Shown: positions 25,226 through 37,594, counted from the first letter of the stretch. The stretch: 64,000 nt of DNA from Nymphaea colorata (GCF_008831285.2 NC_045139.1:5120704-5184703); one strand, 5' to 3'. Translations and numbers: made by a program. Notes: generated from the letters alone by a model not told the origin.

Positions 25226-25720
25226 TCGTCTCCAAGAGAAACTTCGTCGTAGTCTCGTCGACGATTGCAACTTGAAACAGACAGGTCTTGGAGCATGGAA
25301 ATTTTAGGCTCCAAAAGCCAACATGTTTGACGACATGCTGTAGAAGGCTCAAGTTTCCATCATACAATAAGAATAGAAGCCTAGGTGGGTCATTTGAGGC
25401 GGCGGCGAGCTAAAAATTTTTTAGACGGAATATCATGTTGAAAAATTGTACCTGACGAACAATACTTTTCAGTATTTTTATACAAGTCAAATTTGTTTTA
25501 TGAGAAATGATTTTCAAACTTGATATTACAGTTGTTTCTAATGATGTTGCGCACGTAACGTGGGGAAATCATAACCATTACTTAGAAAAAGAGATCTAAC
25601 ATTCTAATACATTATATTTTCAGCAAGTGCTGTGCCCTTGAGATGCTCTGTTTGCTCTGCAGTCAACCTGCCTTGTAAAAACCACAGCCCTATGAAATTT
25701 TGGAGATGTAAGTTGTCATC
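23640..25720. repeat. Relic C of the neprosin-unit flank, with LINE fragment
   Basis: Collinear with relic B. It contains the minus-strand LINE-like motif (24552-24788, reading IIPMAIWVLWKHQN). A (TA)n tract at 25177-25222 replaces the sequence that relic B has between its CCCACAGA and TCGTC words. A segment at about 24170-24500 is present here and missing from relic B. Confidence 0.65.
25177..25222. repeat. (TA)n microsatellite inside relic C
   Basis: About 46 bases of TA. Relic B has a short non-repeated ATAATATATGTGG-type sequence at the matching place, a possible seed for the expansion. Confidence 0.95.
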
Positions 25721-26840
25721 AGGGATGTCAACTGATCGGATTCAGATTGAATATACTTTTTACCATATATTTGAATATTCATATATTTGGATTTGGACTC
25801 AGATTCAAAGTCAGAAGAGAAAAAAAAAACTTATACCATATCTGAATCCGACTTTAAACTGTATCCGAAATCTAATTTTTAAGTTATATTTGAATCCGAT
25901 CTGAATCCAAATTTTAAGTTATATCTGAATCCGACTTTTAAGTTATATCCGAATCCGATTTATGATTTTTAAGTCATATGCAAATGTGATCAAAATCTGA
26001 TTTTTGTATGAAAAATATACTTTAAACGCTAAATGGACTATGAAACCCAATCTTAATATCACATTAGCCCAAACTTGACTAGTGATAATTGTCAAGCTTA
26101 TTAGGAGAGAGAGGTGTTTGCATCTCCAAAAATTTATTTGATTTTTGGAGTGCACTAGAAAAGTGATGTTTTGTTTTGAAATGACAGAGCAAGGGACTCG
26201 CTCATCAGTATGAGGATTGACCGTTTCTGACGCCTTTACTGGAGGTAATCAATCTAAGAGCTATGTTTATTCTTGATACATTTCGTTTTAGCTTAAAACA
26301 TCTTTTTTACTCTAAATGTAGTGTTGTGTTTGAGAAAATATTGAAGATTTGATAAAATATGTAATGTCATCTAATCCCAAAAGCATCTTCCACATCATTG
26401 ACCTGGGACATCAAAGTTATTGTGAAAAGGACCTAGAAGTATAAAAAATCATTGATGACTTAGCGTGGTTCACTCGGTTCTTAATTATTTTCTCATCTAT
26501 CCAACAAAGTTTAAATCCAAAAAAAAAGACATTTATTTTTAAAAAAATTCTAAAATACCCCAACTTTCACTTACTTCTTAGGGGTGAATATATTTAACTG
26601 GTTATATGTATCATATGGTGTATGAAATTTTTGTGCGCCAAATATGGTTATAACGAAGACACCCCCTGTTCATACAGAAAACGAAAACTTTTTGAAAAGG
26701 CAAAAAATGAAAATTGAAAAAAGTAAAAAGATTATAAAGGATAAGTTTTTTCTATTTACTAAATTGTCCACCTCCTCTTACTGAGTATGTAGGTTGCGTG
26801 CCCGTAACGGAGAACAACTCAATCTAGCAGATATCTTGTT
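25720..26840. other. Spacer before neprosin copy 3
   Basis: No gene. It starts with a GGATGTCAACTGATCGGATTC-type end of a degraded MITE of the GGATGTCAAT family, rich in AATCCGAATCC words to about 26000. After that the sequence resumes the region found upstream of copy 2. The insertion helps explain why copies 2 and 3 are farther apart (11.55 kb) than copies 1 and 2 (9.65 kb). Confidence 0.45.
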
Positions 26841-27967
26841 CATCATCTTCTTCTTCTTGACTCCTTATTTATTATCATCTTGACCTGGATATTTGACGAG
26901 TTCTGCAGGAAGAAGATTCTCAAATAATACAAGTGGAAAAAAATCAATGACCCAACGCGTGTCTCAAGTCTTATTGTCATTAAGAAAAATGGACGTCTAC
27001 CAACATTTTTGAACAAATTATAGATGTTACTAAACCAATCTATATATGCCCTGCACGTTCCCTTTTGAAGCACACCCACTTAGAAGCAAAAGCACTGCTC
27101 AGTTGCATATCCATATTTCAGGACATGGATTCAGCAGGGAAACAGACGATGCTTCTCTTAGTCCTCCTGCTTTTGGAGCTAACAACATGCATTGCAAGAG
27201 ATCTATCAAGCAAAGGATCGAGAGGAAAGCTGTATCCTGAGAAACCTCCTGTTAAGACTATCAAGGTCGCATTTCTTATTGTTAGCATTACTTTTAATAT
27301 CTATGTTCTTAGAGAGATTGTAGAATGAACATCTACCTGTTACAGAATCTAAAGTTGACAACAATATTAATGTTTAATTAGAGAGAAGATGGAGAATTGA
27401 TCGATTGCATAGACATTTACAGCCAGCCAGCTTTCGGCCATCCAGCACTTAAGAATCACACGATTCAGGTTCTGTTTTTTAACTCTTTCACTTTCTTTAT
27501 CCATTTATTTTCCCTGAATACTAAGTAAAATATCTTTTTCTTTACACTTAGTTTCAGCAAGCATGTATTTTCACACACAAACCAGATGGGTAACAATGTC
27601 TATTGTAGATTTTTGCTTGAAAAGTTTGGTTGAACGCCTCAAAAGGTGTAGCATAGCTGGTCGGACAGGTGGGTATGTAGAAGGCCGGCCACCTATTTGA
27701 TTCTCATGTCTACTACTTCTTTTTTCACATAAAAAAGTATTTGCAAAATGAATATATGTAAGTGCATATGCAATTTCCTATAACATCCACATATTATCGG
27801 TAATATGTATAATAACAACATATGGGCAAAAATACAAATTTTAATAATAAATTTACTGCAATTACATGAACAAGCATATGTTGATAAAGTGTGTTTCACA
27901 GAATGCGTTTATATGCACACGTAACATTCAATACACCATTTACATGATATGCTGGTTTAGTGTTATG

Positions 27968-27998
<31 letters not shown>

Positions 27999-28470
27999 AT
28001 AGAGAGGGAGAGATCGTTGACCCTTTTGATGATTGGCTTACTGGTGATAAAACTAATGGATACGCAGATGGAACCGAGCTCAGGTGCAGAAGGGATAGCG
28101 AGAAGGGAGACTTCAGAAGGCAAGGGAAATTGGTGGAGAAGTAGGTGCCCTCCGGGCACGGTCCCCGTCCCAAGGCCTCCAAGCCCCATCTCACCCTTTT
28201 TTACCTCCAAATTTGTTGATCGAAAGGGATACCTTCACGAGGTATCTTCAATCAAATTACTCTCTTAGATCTTCTTTCTTGTGAGGCTGGCGGTGTGTTC
28301 TGCTACCTCTGTATCTAGATGGTTTTTTTTTACTTATTTTGTGTTGCTAAAAACCATCACAAAATATGTATTTGCAATGGTCAATTGCTTAACCATGGTT
28401 TTTAAAGACCAAATACACTGTTTTGTAACAGTTTTTAGTGATACAAAATAAAACAATAACCATCAAAACT

Positions 28471-28508
<38 letters not shown>

Positions 28509-30140
28509 CAATAGAAACCAGACTGTTCAAAAGTGAGTGTTAAATTTTTTCTGTAAGATATACATGTATAAATATGATCTTTAAGAATGTTTTAGTGAGA
28601 AACAGATGCTATGTCAATCTTGTTTTGAGTTTAATAATGTTTTTATAGTGATCAAAAGAATAAAAGGCATATATGATGCTTAAAAAATTTAGTAGTAGAA
28701 AAACCAATACTTTTTTATAGAAACAACTTGAATTAGTATATGTTTTATGTTAAATTTGTATCTGTAGACATACTAAGGCATTCGTATTTTGTTTAAAACA
28801 TTTTAGTGAAATTTTCGCCAAAAACAAAAGTTTTCCTTATCAAATGGAGTCCAAAAAATGTTATTTGTGATTTCATCATTTCATGTAGTGTGACATGCAC
28901 AATTGACAAGATCTTACATATTTTTCTTCGGTTTTAAAGAAGAAAAACAAAAGCTCAATACCATGGTGCTTATTTGCACAAACAAATGCACCTTAAATTG
29001 CATGTACCTGTCATTTGAGAATTAAGTAATTCAGATCATTGAAGGAGATGAACATTTACCAGGCTAAATATGTACCTAATATTCCAAAAAAATAAAGGAA
29101 TTTTTTCTTCCTTATATGGATAGGCTTCTTCACCTGATTTTTCACAATTAAAAGTTGGGAAACCAGATTTCAAAACGTGACTTGTCAAGATGAATGGACA
29201 AAAAGGGCCCTAAATAAATTTCAGAAAATCACACAAAAACCCTTAGCATCTGGACAAATAATAAATCGCACCCCAACTTTTCAAAACTATTAGATCGGCA
29301 TTCAACTTTTTGGGAGAATTCTCAAAGAAGCGCCCAATGATAGGAAACATTTTGATGTAAGATGTCAAAAATGATCCTCTCTTGGCCAACGTAGTACAGG
29401 TTCTTTGCGGGAAGAGATTTTCCACGTTATGCTGCCGATACAGGAAGGCATGTTCCCACCTTTTACTGGAGGGGTATTTTGGTAATTTAAAATAAAAAAA
29501 AATTTAAATGAAGGGTCTTCTAGTCAATTAATAAAGGCACAACACATGGTCCCTTGTTAGGGACGGTGACATGTAACATATCATAAGTTAAGAGAAGCGC
29601 ACATCTTATGCCCTAAGCTGCGGTCTTGTGCATGCATAGGAATGTATAATGACCAATATGCCCTTCATAAAGTTTAAAAAGAAGTTCTTAAAAACGACAA
29701 AAATAAGGTTGTAAAAAAGTAAAAAAATAAAAAGTACATTTCATCATCAAAATTTTCTAAAATACTCCCAACCCTCTCCTTTTTTTTTATTTTTTTTGAT
29801 GGTGCATCTTTGTTACATGGTTATGCACACAACTTCATCTCCCAACTTTTTCTCAAAAGTTGAATGCCCATTTGTTTAACTTTTAAAAATGGACTTTAAA
29901 TAAGTTTTCCCATTTTCTCCCTCTGATCGACCACAGACATGGTAATGGCTACTAACTAGAGCTTGGTCTATGCATGTGGGAACATTAGCACGCCTACTTG
30001 TATGAACGTGGAGTGTTCCATGGAACCGAAGCAAGATTCAACGTGTGGAACCCGCAGACGGAGGGGCAAAACGGAGAATTCAGCCTCGCTCAACTGTGGA
30101 TTGTCAATGACAGTTCAGATTGGAACTCCATTGAAGCTGG

Positions 30141-30182
30141 TTGGCATGTAAGTTCATTCTGTTGGCATGTAAGTTCATTCTG
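30141..30182 (+). promoter_or_regulatory. Tandemly duplicated splice donor, exon 4 of neprosin copy 3
   Basis: A 21-base unit starting TTGGCATGTAAGTTC occurs twice in a row (30141-30161 and 30162-30182). Each contains the same CAT|GTAAGT donor. Using the second donor would add exactly seven codons (VSSFCWH) in frame after the IEAGWH motif. Copies 1 and 2 have a single unit. Confidence 0.8.
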
Positions 30183-32087
30183 TTCTTCTTTTGAAGGGAT
30201 CCGCTTTTAAAGCCTCGGGGGCGTAGAATAGCTGGTCAAGTAAAGTATCTAGCAACATATAGATGGTTTGTTTATGCTTCGATTCTAGTGGGTATTCTAG
30301 TGGGTACACTAATTTGAGCGGCAAAAGGTGAGGGTGCATCGAGTTGAAGGTGGCCCACTGCTCAATTAGGCTCCGACCCAGTACAGGACCTTGGAAGCAA
30401 AGAGAGGCTCTCACGTAAGACTGATATGCTTTTAAGAGATCTGCATCTTGATACAAACAAGTCTTCTTAGATATTGAACTCAAGTTCCTTAATCCACATC
30501 CTTGCTTTTCTTTTCTTTTCTTTTTTTTTTAACGTGCTCATTTATGCATGAAATAGTTTAAAAGAAAAATTGCACTAACAACAACATTTTGAAAGCCAGG
30601 TATTTCCATCCTTAAATGGGGACAGTCAGCCGCGGCTGTTCGTGTATTGGACGGTAAGCACTCTCAGTGTTTCTGTACTACTTTTTTCTATATCCCTCGC
30701 AAAGATTTTCTTTTCGTGCCCAGTTATGTCTTGTAGACCCAGACACTATTGTTGATTATTTTTTATCTAATTTATTTAATCTAAGATTTAAGATCTTGGA
30801 TTCGGCCTTCTCTCACCTTTTCTCAATGGAAAATGGTAAAATGATAGTTTTAAGTGTCAATCTTCATTTGATTTATGATGCTCACTTAGATGAACTACAA
30901 ATCTTATTTGGTCACATCAAACCGTGGATCGAAAATCTGAAGTAATCATAGATGCCATTGTAACCTCCTACATGGTTTCCTGGTAAATGGCGTTTCCTAC
31001 TATCCGGCTATCCGGCCAAAGGCTGAAGCCCTCACTCAACTCTTTGTCTCCCTCTAAAATACAACACCGTTGAAAATTTTAGGCACAAAGTGGCAGGACT
31101 CCGACATATTATGATACTTCATTGTAATACATCCGAGTTAATTTGGTCAGAGTTTTAATTAATTCATATAGTCTATTAATTGATTGAGTTGACAAGATAA
31201 CTCAATTGATATTTCCTATGATAAGGTATAAGGTAGAGTTTGGATGACATTCCTTGAAATAGTATAATAGTGTCATGTGAAAACCATGTTTTGAAAAAAC
31301 GATTTTTAAAGTAGTTTTTAATAAATGGTTTTGATATTGAAATTCATTTTTACAAAGAGCCTCAAGAAACTAGAAAAGGGAAGTTTTAAATTTTTAGAAA
31401 TCTGTGAATGAGTATCCCTCCGAAAAATTTTTCTGAGTTCCGCCACTGATATAGTGGTGCAAGTATATTGAAAATCATAAGATAAATAGGTTTATACGCT
31501 CAAACGAAAAAACTTATACGTTGAAACTTTTGGTCATATAATATCAAAACAACCGTATCAAATTGCAGAGAGATAATTACGGAAGCACAGGATGCTACAA
31601 TCTCAAGTGCCCCGGATTCGTTCAAGTGAGTGATCAAATATCTCCAGTTATGGCGATATCCCCAGTTTCAGCATATGAAGGCGAACAATTATTCATCGAT
31701 CTTCTAGTCTTCAAAGTGAGTGCAGTTGTTCTTTTCTATATTTATTTTTCTTATAAAAATATTAAATGACAATTTTTACCGTGAATTGCAAAATTTAAAT
31801 AGAAAAGTTGGTGCCTTGTAAACTGTCAATAAAAGTTGATCAAACAACTCATTGATCAATTAATGAACACATTGGCAGTTGGGAGTGGGTCCACAGTTTG
31901 ATATGGGACTTATGAACTCCTCTTCAGTCTTGACTCCTGCAAGAAACAGCTGTGTGGAATTTTCCTACAATTGGCAAAAGATTCAACGGAAGCCCCCAAA
32001 TATAAGTCTGTGTGGCCAAGTTTTCTTTTTAAACTACATTTAGGTTGAGAGATTTTATTGCTTGTTCAAAGGTGCAAGACCTTAGAA

Positions 32088-32440
32088 GGAGTATCTGGAT
32101 GTCAACTGATCAAATTCGAATTAAATACACTCTTAATCATATCTACTTTTTCAGATATCCATATATTTGGATTTCGAATTCGGTTTCAAATAAGAATGAA
32201 GAAAAGTCATACTTGGACCTGAATCTGAATTTAAAATCTGATCCAAATCTAATTTTTACATTTATATCGGAAATCCAGCCAGTTTTGAAAATGTAAGAGC
32301 ATTGGATATAAGATGTTTACTTGAAATTAAATATGAATTTGGTCGGATATGTATGTATATTTGAATCTCATCTAATGTTATTTCTTAAATTTGAATCTGA
32401 TCTTATTTCTTAATGGGAGATTAATTTTTTAGAAACAATA
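32088..32440. mobile_element. Degraded GGATGTCAAT-family MITE, intron 6 of neprosin copy 3
   Basis: Starts at GGATGTCAACTGATC and continues with the same AT-rich words as the intron 6 elements of copies 1 and 2. This copy keeps the left end better than they do. Confidence 0.55.
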
Positions 32441-32886
32441 TCATGATGAAATTAGATATGGAACAGGTCCATCAACCAAAAGTTGCTATGAAAGAAAAGG
32501 ACAGACGAAATTCTCTGTCCATAGGATGCTGAGAATGTGACGGCATATACGTGGGGTGTTGGCCTAGTAGTCTTTTCACAACCCTTGCAGCCGCAGCAAA
32601 TTTACTGGAATGGGGAGGGGAGGTGTCCAGGTGGGCCAACGGCCCCCGCCTGGCCACCAAGATGGGAAGCGGCCATTTTCCGAGCGAAGGCCGCGACGGC
32701 ATATCTTGCTCTGTGAAGAACATTGAATGTTTGAATGCAACAACCAATGCCTTCGTCCAGCCAACTGCTGCTGTTGCAGTCGCAAAAGTCAGGAATTGCT
32801 ATGATATCAATAATGTTGGCAGCACGGCCACTGATGGATATGTCATTTACTTCGGGGGGCCAGGCAAAAGCGATATATGCCAGTGA

Positions 32887-33510
32887 AAGAGTTTCACTGC
32901 AGTACTTGCATCTTCTGTAGCGGGCTCTTCTGATAATCTTAGATTATCATCAATAATGTTGTTCTATGACAACTATTCACATATATATGATGTAACAATT
33001 TAAGTACTTTTTAGACTCGTGTTGTAATACCCCATACTTTGATATGTTTAGTTATGTGAGTTTAGTCATGTGTTAGAAAGAAAAAGAGTAGTGAAGTGAT
33101 TGGTTGTTCTGGTTCATAATTTCTTTTTTATGAAGAAGATTAAGATCTGTTGGTCTCTCGAGCCCCATATGAATGGAGTGAGTCGAGTCGTTACATTCTT
33201 CCTTTTGTATTTGGGCTTACTGTCCCACTGCTTTAAAGTTTGTCATGATTTTAAAGAAACGTGAGCCTAAGCAGAGCAAAGCACAGTAAATGAATGAAGG
33301 AAAAGAGAAGGAAGAAGAAGAAAGCCATGCACCTAAGCATACTTTTGACTACTAAAACCATTAATGAACTCTTTAACACTAATTTAGCCAGTGGAAGATG
33401 GCTTCATCTACATCGCAATCACATGAACCTACAAAAAATTGAAGCAGAGACAAACCGGAACCCCATTACAAGACCTTGAATTTTAAACCTTCGTTTGACT
33501 CAAAACCCAA
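32887..33510. other. 3' flank of neprosin copy 3 and right edge of the array
   Basis: The match to the flanks of copies 1 and 2 includes a GAGCCTAAGCAGAGCAAAGC segment near 33262. It stops near 33500, after CCTTCGTTTGACTC. Beyond it lies the unrelated 3' end of the minus-strand DUF7054 gene. The duplicated block therefore ends here. Confidence 0.6.
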
Positions 33511-33772
33511 ATGTTCATTTGCAGTGAAGGTTAGAAGCGACATATCATTTTTCTAAGCACCAAAACAATACAATAACAGAAAGGAAACATACTGAAATAA
33601 TTTAGAAAATAGCAACAAAGTTGGAAGAACAATATAGGAAAATGAGAGGACAGGAATAAGTATGCCATCTGAAACAGAAGGAGAAAAACAAGGGCATCTT
33701 GCTGAGCAAGTTACAGAGCAAAAGACCAATTCAAACACAAGTCCACCTGGTGTTCAGCCTCGCCAGATGAGA

Positions 33773-35008
33773 TCAATGAGACGAAATCTTGAGGTGAAGA
33801 GATTTGTTAAGCCAGAACTTCCATCCACAGGTGGCTTTTGCAGCAACCTCTGCATTGTGAAGATCTATTCCCTGCTTCTTACAGAGTATGAAGTTTCTCC
33901 CACCATATGATCCTATCGAATCTTTCGGGCACAGTGCTGATCAAAACACAGAGAACGAATTAGAAGAACCAAAAGAGTTGCAGGCTACCTAGCAAACCAA
34001 GAAATTCACTACAAGCAAGAAGAGGAAATCTGGTCATGCATTACCATCTGATACACCATTTGCACAGTAGAGAAGGAAATTGTTGAAGTCCGTCCCCAGA
34101 ATCGGGCGCCTACCCTCATGCGCGTAAGACTTGAGCGTTTGCTCGATAACAGACATCACCATTTCATCTGCATTCACCAGAAATCGAAGAGGCCCAGCGC
34201 TTCCCATGACTGTGACGCTGATTAGCAGCCGATTGCTCTTCATCTGCACCAAACAAAAGAACCAAAAATGATCCAGTAGAATGGCATACAAGCGCGTTTG
34301 AATGACAAACTCTTTTTTTTGGGAGCTACGAACCATGGTTAAAAGTAACAGAAAGATGGGTTCATTTCACAAGTGTACAACGTAGGAAACACATGTCAAT
34401 CACAGTATGGAGGGTATGAATGTGTTAACGTGCCCAGATGTCAGGGACGTATTCAGATCAAAATCCCTTATTTTTATACAACATATCATGTTCATTTAGC
34501 AGACTTCATGTTAAACTTATTATATAATATCATATACATCAGCCAAAGAAGGACGTAATGCATGGTAAAACAACAACAGGCCAATTCATTCTTGAAACTA
34601 CCAAACAACATAAACGTCGTCATTCTAGCGTTTTTATCAGAGACCAGGAAACACAATGGACCGTCTAAAAGAGAAAGCCATTATAGACATCACTATTCTT
34701 GATGTGTTCCATCACTCCTGTCTCTGTTCCTATCACAGATTGAATCCAAACGATTTAACGATCAGGGAAGCAAATGTTTTATTCATAATATGCCATCCAT
34801 GGACAGCATGATTTCCCAATCACCAAAACGAAAAATGAATAATAGCAAATCCGTTCCGTTGAAATCCTTCGATTACGGATCCGGAGAGCAAATTAAATCA
34901 ATAACAGACCAGCCATTCCCTCACCTGATTCTTCTTTGCGCTCGACATGAAAAGAGACCTCGGCACCCTGCTCCTGTTCTCAGATGCGCGGCTGAGCCCG
35001 TGTTCCAT
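33773..35008 (-). CDS. DUF7054 protein, At4g22758-like
   Basis: Three exons on the minus strand: 35008-34925, 34243-34045 and 33936-33773. Together they give 148 residues with GT-AG introns of 681 and 108 bases. Exon 2 codes for RLLISVTVMGSAGPLRFLV and LKSYAHEGRRPILG. Exon 3 codes for DSIGSYGGRNFILCKKQ and ends KISSH. The strong matches to the plant At4g22758-like family are the GS.GP start of the domain, the EGRRP block and the SIGS.G.RNF.LC final motif. From memory this domain has been described as ubiquitin-like, and its function is unknown. The start is the first in-frame ATG after a stop in the leader. The N-terminus is short and basic with no signal peptide. The region up to about 35600 is GC-rich and probably leader and promoter. 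Confidence 0.82.
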
Positions 35009-35620
35009 CGCCACCGAAGGAAGATGAACAAGGTTCCGGATCGACGTTTTGCAGCAAGAAAGCGGGAGCGGGAGCTCCGCCGGAGGGGTGGAGGCAAGAT
35101 TTAGGGATCAAGGCCGAGGCAGCGGTAGTACCAGCCGCCGCTGCAGGTTCCGAAGGAGTGCAAGGCCGCCCTCCGCTCGGTCGTCCCCTGAGAGAAGTGA
35201 CCGGTAGCAGCCAGCATCAAACCACGAGTACCCACCATTCACAATCGCGGAAAACAGACGTGGGGACACCGGAAACCGACCGGTGACGACCAGAGAAGGC
35301 GGGGAGGGACGCAAACGGAGGGTTCACCAGGTGGGTCGGCAGCAAGGAGGGGGAACTGGGCTTAGCCGTAGCTCTCTGCGCTACTGCCAGAGCCCTTCCG
35401 GCACCCTTAAACGAGGGAGCAGTTGTCTTCCCTCTTCGCTGCCTCCACCGGAGGAATAAGAAGGGAAAGGGCAGGATGGTTGAGAAGGGAAGACACCAGG
35501 ATTTTGGTAGCGACAAGATCGGGATCGTTACACCGAAGACGGTTTCTAGAGGAAGGACGGCGAAGAAGGAGCTTCGGCTTCTCGTGGGGAGCGTATGAGG
35601 CGAGGGTTCGGCCATAAATT
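35009..35620 (-). promoter_or_regulatory. GC-rich leader and promoter region of the DUF7054 gene
   Basis: This block is clearly more GC-rich than its surroundings and directly precedes the start codon at 35008. Open frames on both strands (up to 132 codons on the minus strand, 35217-35615) have low-complexity composition with no family motif. I read them as leader sequence or chance, perhaps including upstream ORFs. No clear TATA box was seen. Confidence 0.4.
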
Positions 35621-36690
35621 TATAAATCTGAAAATTTATTGTTCAAATCTCATTCACAAATTAAAATTTTGGTTCTTAATTTTTGCAAATTAAGTAGATA
35701 TAAAATTATTGATTTTAAATTCTCATAAAATTTAATTTGTATACCAAAGTTGGAAGATTTGTTAAGCTTTTATATATGTAAGCCTGAAAAGTCGATTCTG
35801 AAATCAAGTTCTAGAAAAAAACAGTTAAATAATTATAAAGAACTCTGTGTCAAATTCATCCATCGTTTAATCACATATTTTATAAATTTAAAAAGTATAA
35901 ACAAGTGATTAATGTTTGAGTGAATCTTGAGGTTTAGAAGTTGATAAATAGGCACTTAATTTTTGTAAGAAATTTTTGAAAAGCAGCTAGGTCAAAACAT
36001 TCTTTTTATTATACAAAAACCATTTTTCATTCCATGGCTAACGAATCATATTTTCTTCTAAATGATTCTTCAAAAATTTCTTTGAAAAATTGACAACCTA
36101 CCTGTAAGAGTTTGGGGGAGGGGGTGCACTTTGTCTAGCAGTTAGTTGTTTTTTGTAATTTTTTCTATAAACTATATGAAATATTTAAGTTCAAAAAAAC
36201 TTGTTCGAAAAATGTCGACTCATGTTCGATTCTTTTTTAAATGAGTCGAGTTCAAGCTAAAAAAAGCACTTGAAATGATAAACAAGTTTCGAGTGCTAGT
36301 TTCACGAACTCGACTCGTTTATACTCAATTCGACTCGTAAATTGATACTCTATATCATATTTGCCAAAACCGGTTCACCGATTTTAACTTTTATGGTAAA
36401 AACAAATTTTCACAAGTTATACAAATTAAACAATTTACATGAACTAACACTTATTCGAATGAAACAAGTTAATGCCTAAACGAATTAAATGAGTTAAATG
36501 AATGAGTTTGAGCTCGATTTTGTATAGTCGAGTCAAGTTTGAGCTTGCTATAAGGAGCTTGACTTATCGAATGAGGCTCAAACTTATTATAAGAAGATCG
36601 ACTCAACTTGTGTGCAGTCCTAGCCCCTAAAAGCCTGCCACTTGTTGCAGATCTCATATCATAGATGAAATAAGATCTTCAATTATAGTT
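35621..36690. other. AT-rich spacer with CTCGAG-type element remnant
   Basis: No gene. From about 36190 to 36632 there is a relative of the CTCGAG-rich elements in reverse orientation, ending GCAGTCCTAGCCCCTA. Its left end is unclear. Confidence 0.4.
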
Positions 36691-37542
36691 GATAAAATGA
36701 GAATAAGAATGTATATCAAAATTTGGGGACAAGAAGTTTCTTAGATACAAAAATTAAGGACAAAGAAGTCCCCTAATTACTCAATTATAGAAAAAGATTC
36801 AAAAAAGTATAAAGTTTCATTATAAAAAGTTTTGATATTTTTTATTATGTAAACATTTTACATTAGTCAATATTATTGGATTTCAAAATGCCATTTAAAA
36901 AAAAACTCAACTGTTGAAAGACCCATAAACTTAAAAAAAAATGATTTATACATACCTAATTTGTTAATTTTATCTACTCCAGCCTCTCACTTCACATTCC
37001 CCAATGCAATGCATCGGAGAATGTGGTTAACCACGATCCCAATGCAATTTCATATATAAGGAGGCATGAAGGACCAGTATCTATTTTTTGGTATATACGA
37101 AAATTGAGTGGTGAGTAGTTTTTTAGAGTCACTCTATAAGTCAGATTTAACATGAGAGACGGTTAAAAAATAAGCAAAAAAAATGTGACATGGACTCGCA
37201 AATTGAATAGGTGTCTCGCGTAGCTTAACAGCTCAACTTCTTCTTTTTTTTTCCCTCTTTTTTCCTTTTGTTTTAAAACAAGGAACGTAGGTTGTCAACG
37301 TGGACGGCCGACACAAGCCAGCAACCTGCTAGGCTGGTTTTTAGTTATTAAATTCGGTTGTAGCGTCGTCTTCTTTTTACGATTGGGATGGTGTCGTTCG
37401 TTCTTTCACTCTCTTTTGCGGTTTGTTATTGTAACTAAGAGACTTCTTGTCCCCAATTTTTGTTTTAGGGGACTTTTTGTCCCCAATTTTTGTTTTAGGG
37501 GACTTCTTGTTCTCAAATTTTGATATACATTTTTATTTTATC
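36691..37542. mobile_element. 852-base element with long inverted ends
   Basis: The left end, 36691-36736, runs from gataaaatgag through gtatatcaaaatttgg to acaagaag. The right end at 37503-37542 is its imperfect reverse complement. Inverted ends of about 40 bases with no coding capacity suggest a non-autonomous DNA transposon, possibly Mutator-like. I could not identify a target-site duplication, so the exact borders and class are uncertain. A 30-base unit (GACTTCTTGTCCCCAATTTT core) is tandemly repeated at 37441-37470 and 37471-37500, just inside the right end. Confidence 0.5.
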
Positions 37543-37550
37543 ATCTCTTT

Positions 37551-37594
<44 letters not shown>

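Larger units (their letters stand above)
27125..32886 (+). pseudogene. Neprosin-domain gene, tandem copy 3, frameshifted
   Basis: Exons 1-6 are intact: 27125-27265, 27382-27468, 28068-28241, 29989-30147, 30600-30653 and 31569-31715. Exon 7 begins at 32525 after an ordinary AG. Copies 1 and 2 have 30 bases between GATGC(T/A)GAG and ATATACGTGGG, coding for [10 protein letters not shown]. Copy 3 has only 11, a net loss of 19 bases. The reading frame then runs out of phase to a stop at 32714-32716, giving about 317 residues of which the last 60 or so are foreign. The original frame continues unbroken to 32886 and still codes for EWGGEV and the GGPGKSD tail, but no upstream AG restores phase. The predicted protein lacks the second conserved Glu motif. 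Exon 4 is two codons shorter than in the other copies, and its splice donor is duplicated. Most likely this is a young pseudogene. A truncated product remains possible. Confidence 0.8.

Noticed and set aside
34790..35104. 104-codon plus-strand frame
   Set aside because: It lies opposite exon 1 and the leader of the DUF7054 gene and has no motif of its own.
35217..35615. 132-codon minus-strand frame upstream of the DUF7054 gene
   Set aside because: Low-complexity composition in a GC-rich block with no motif. More likely leader sequence.
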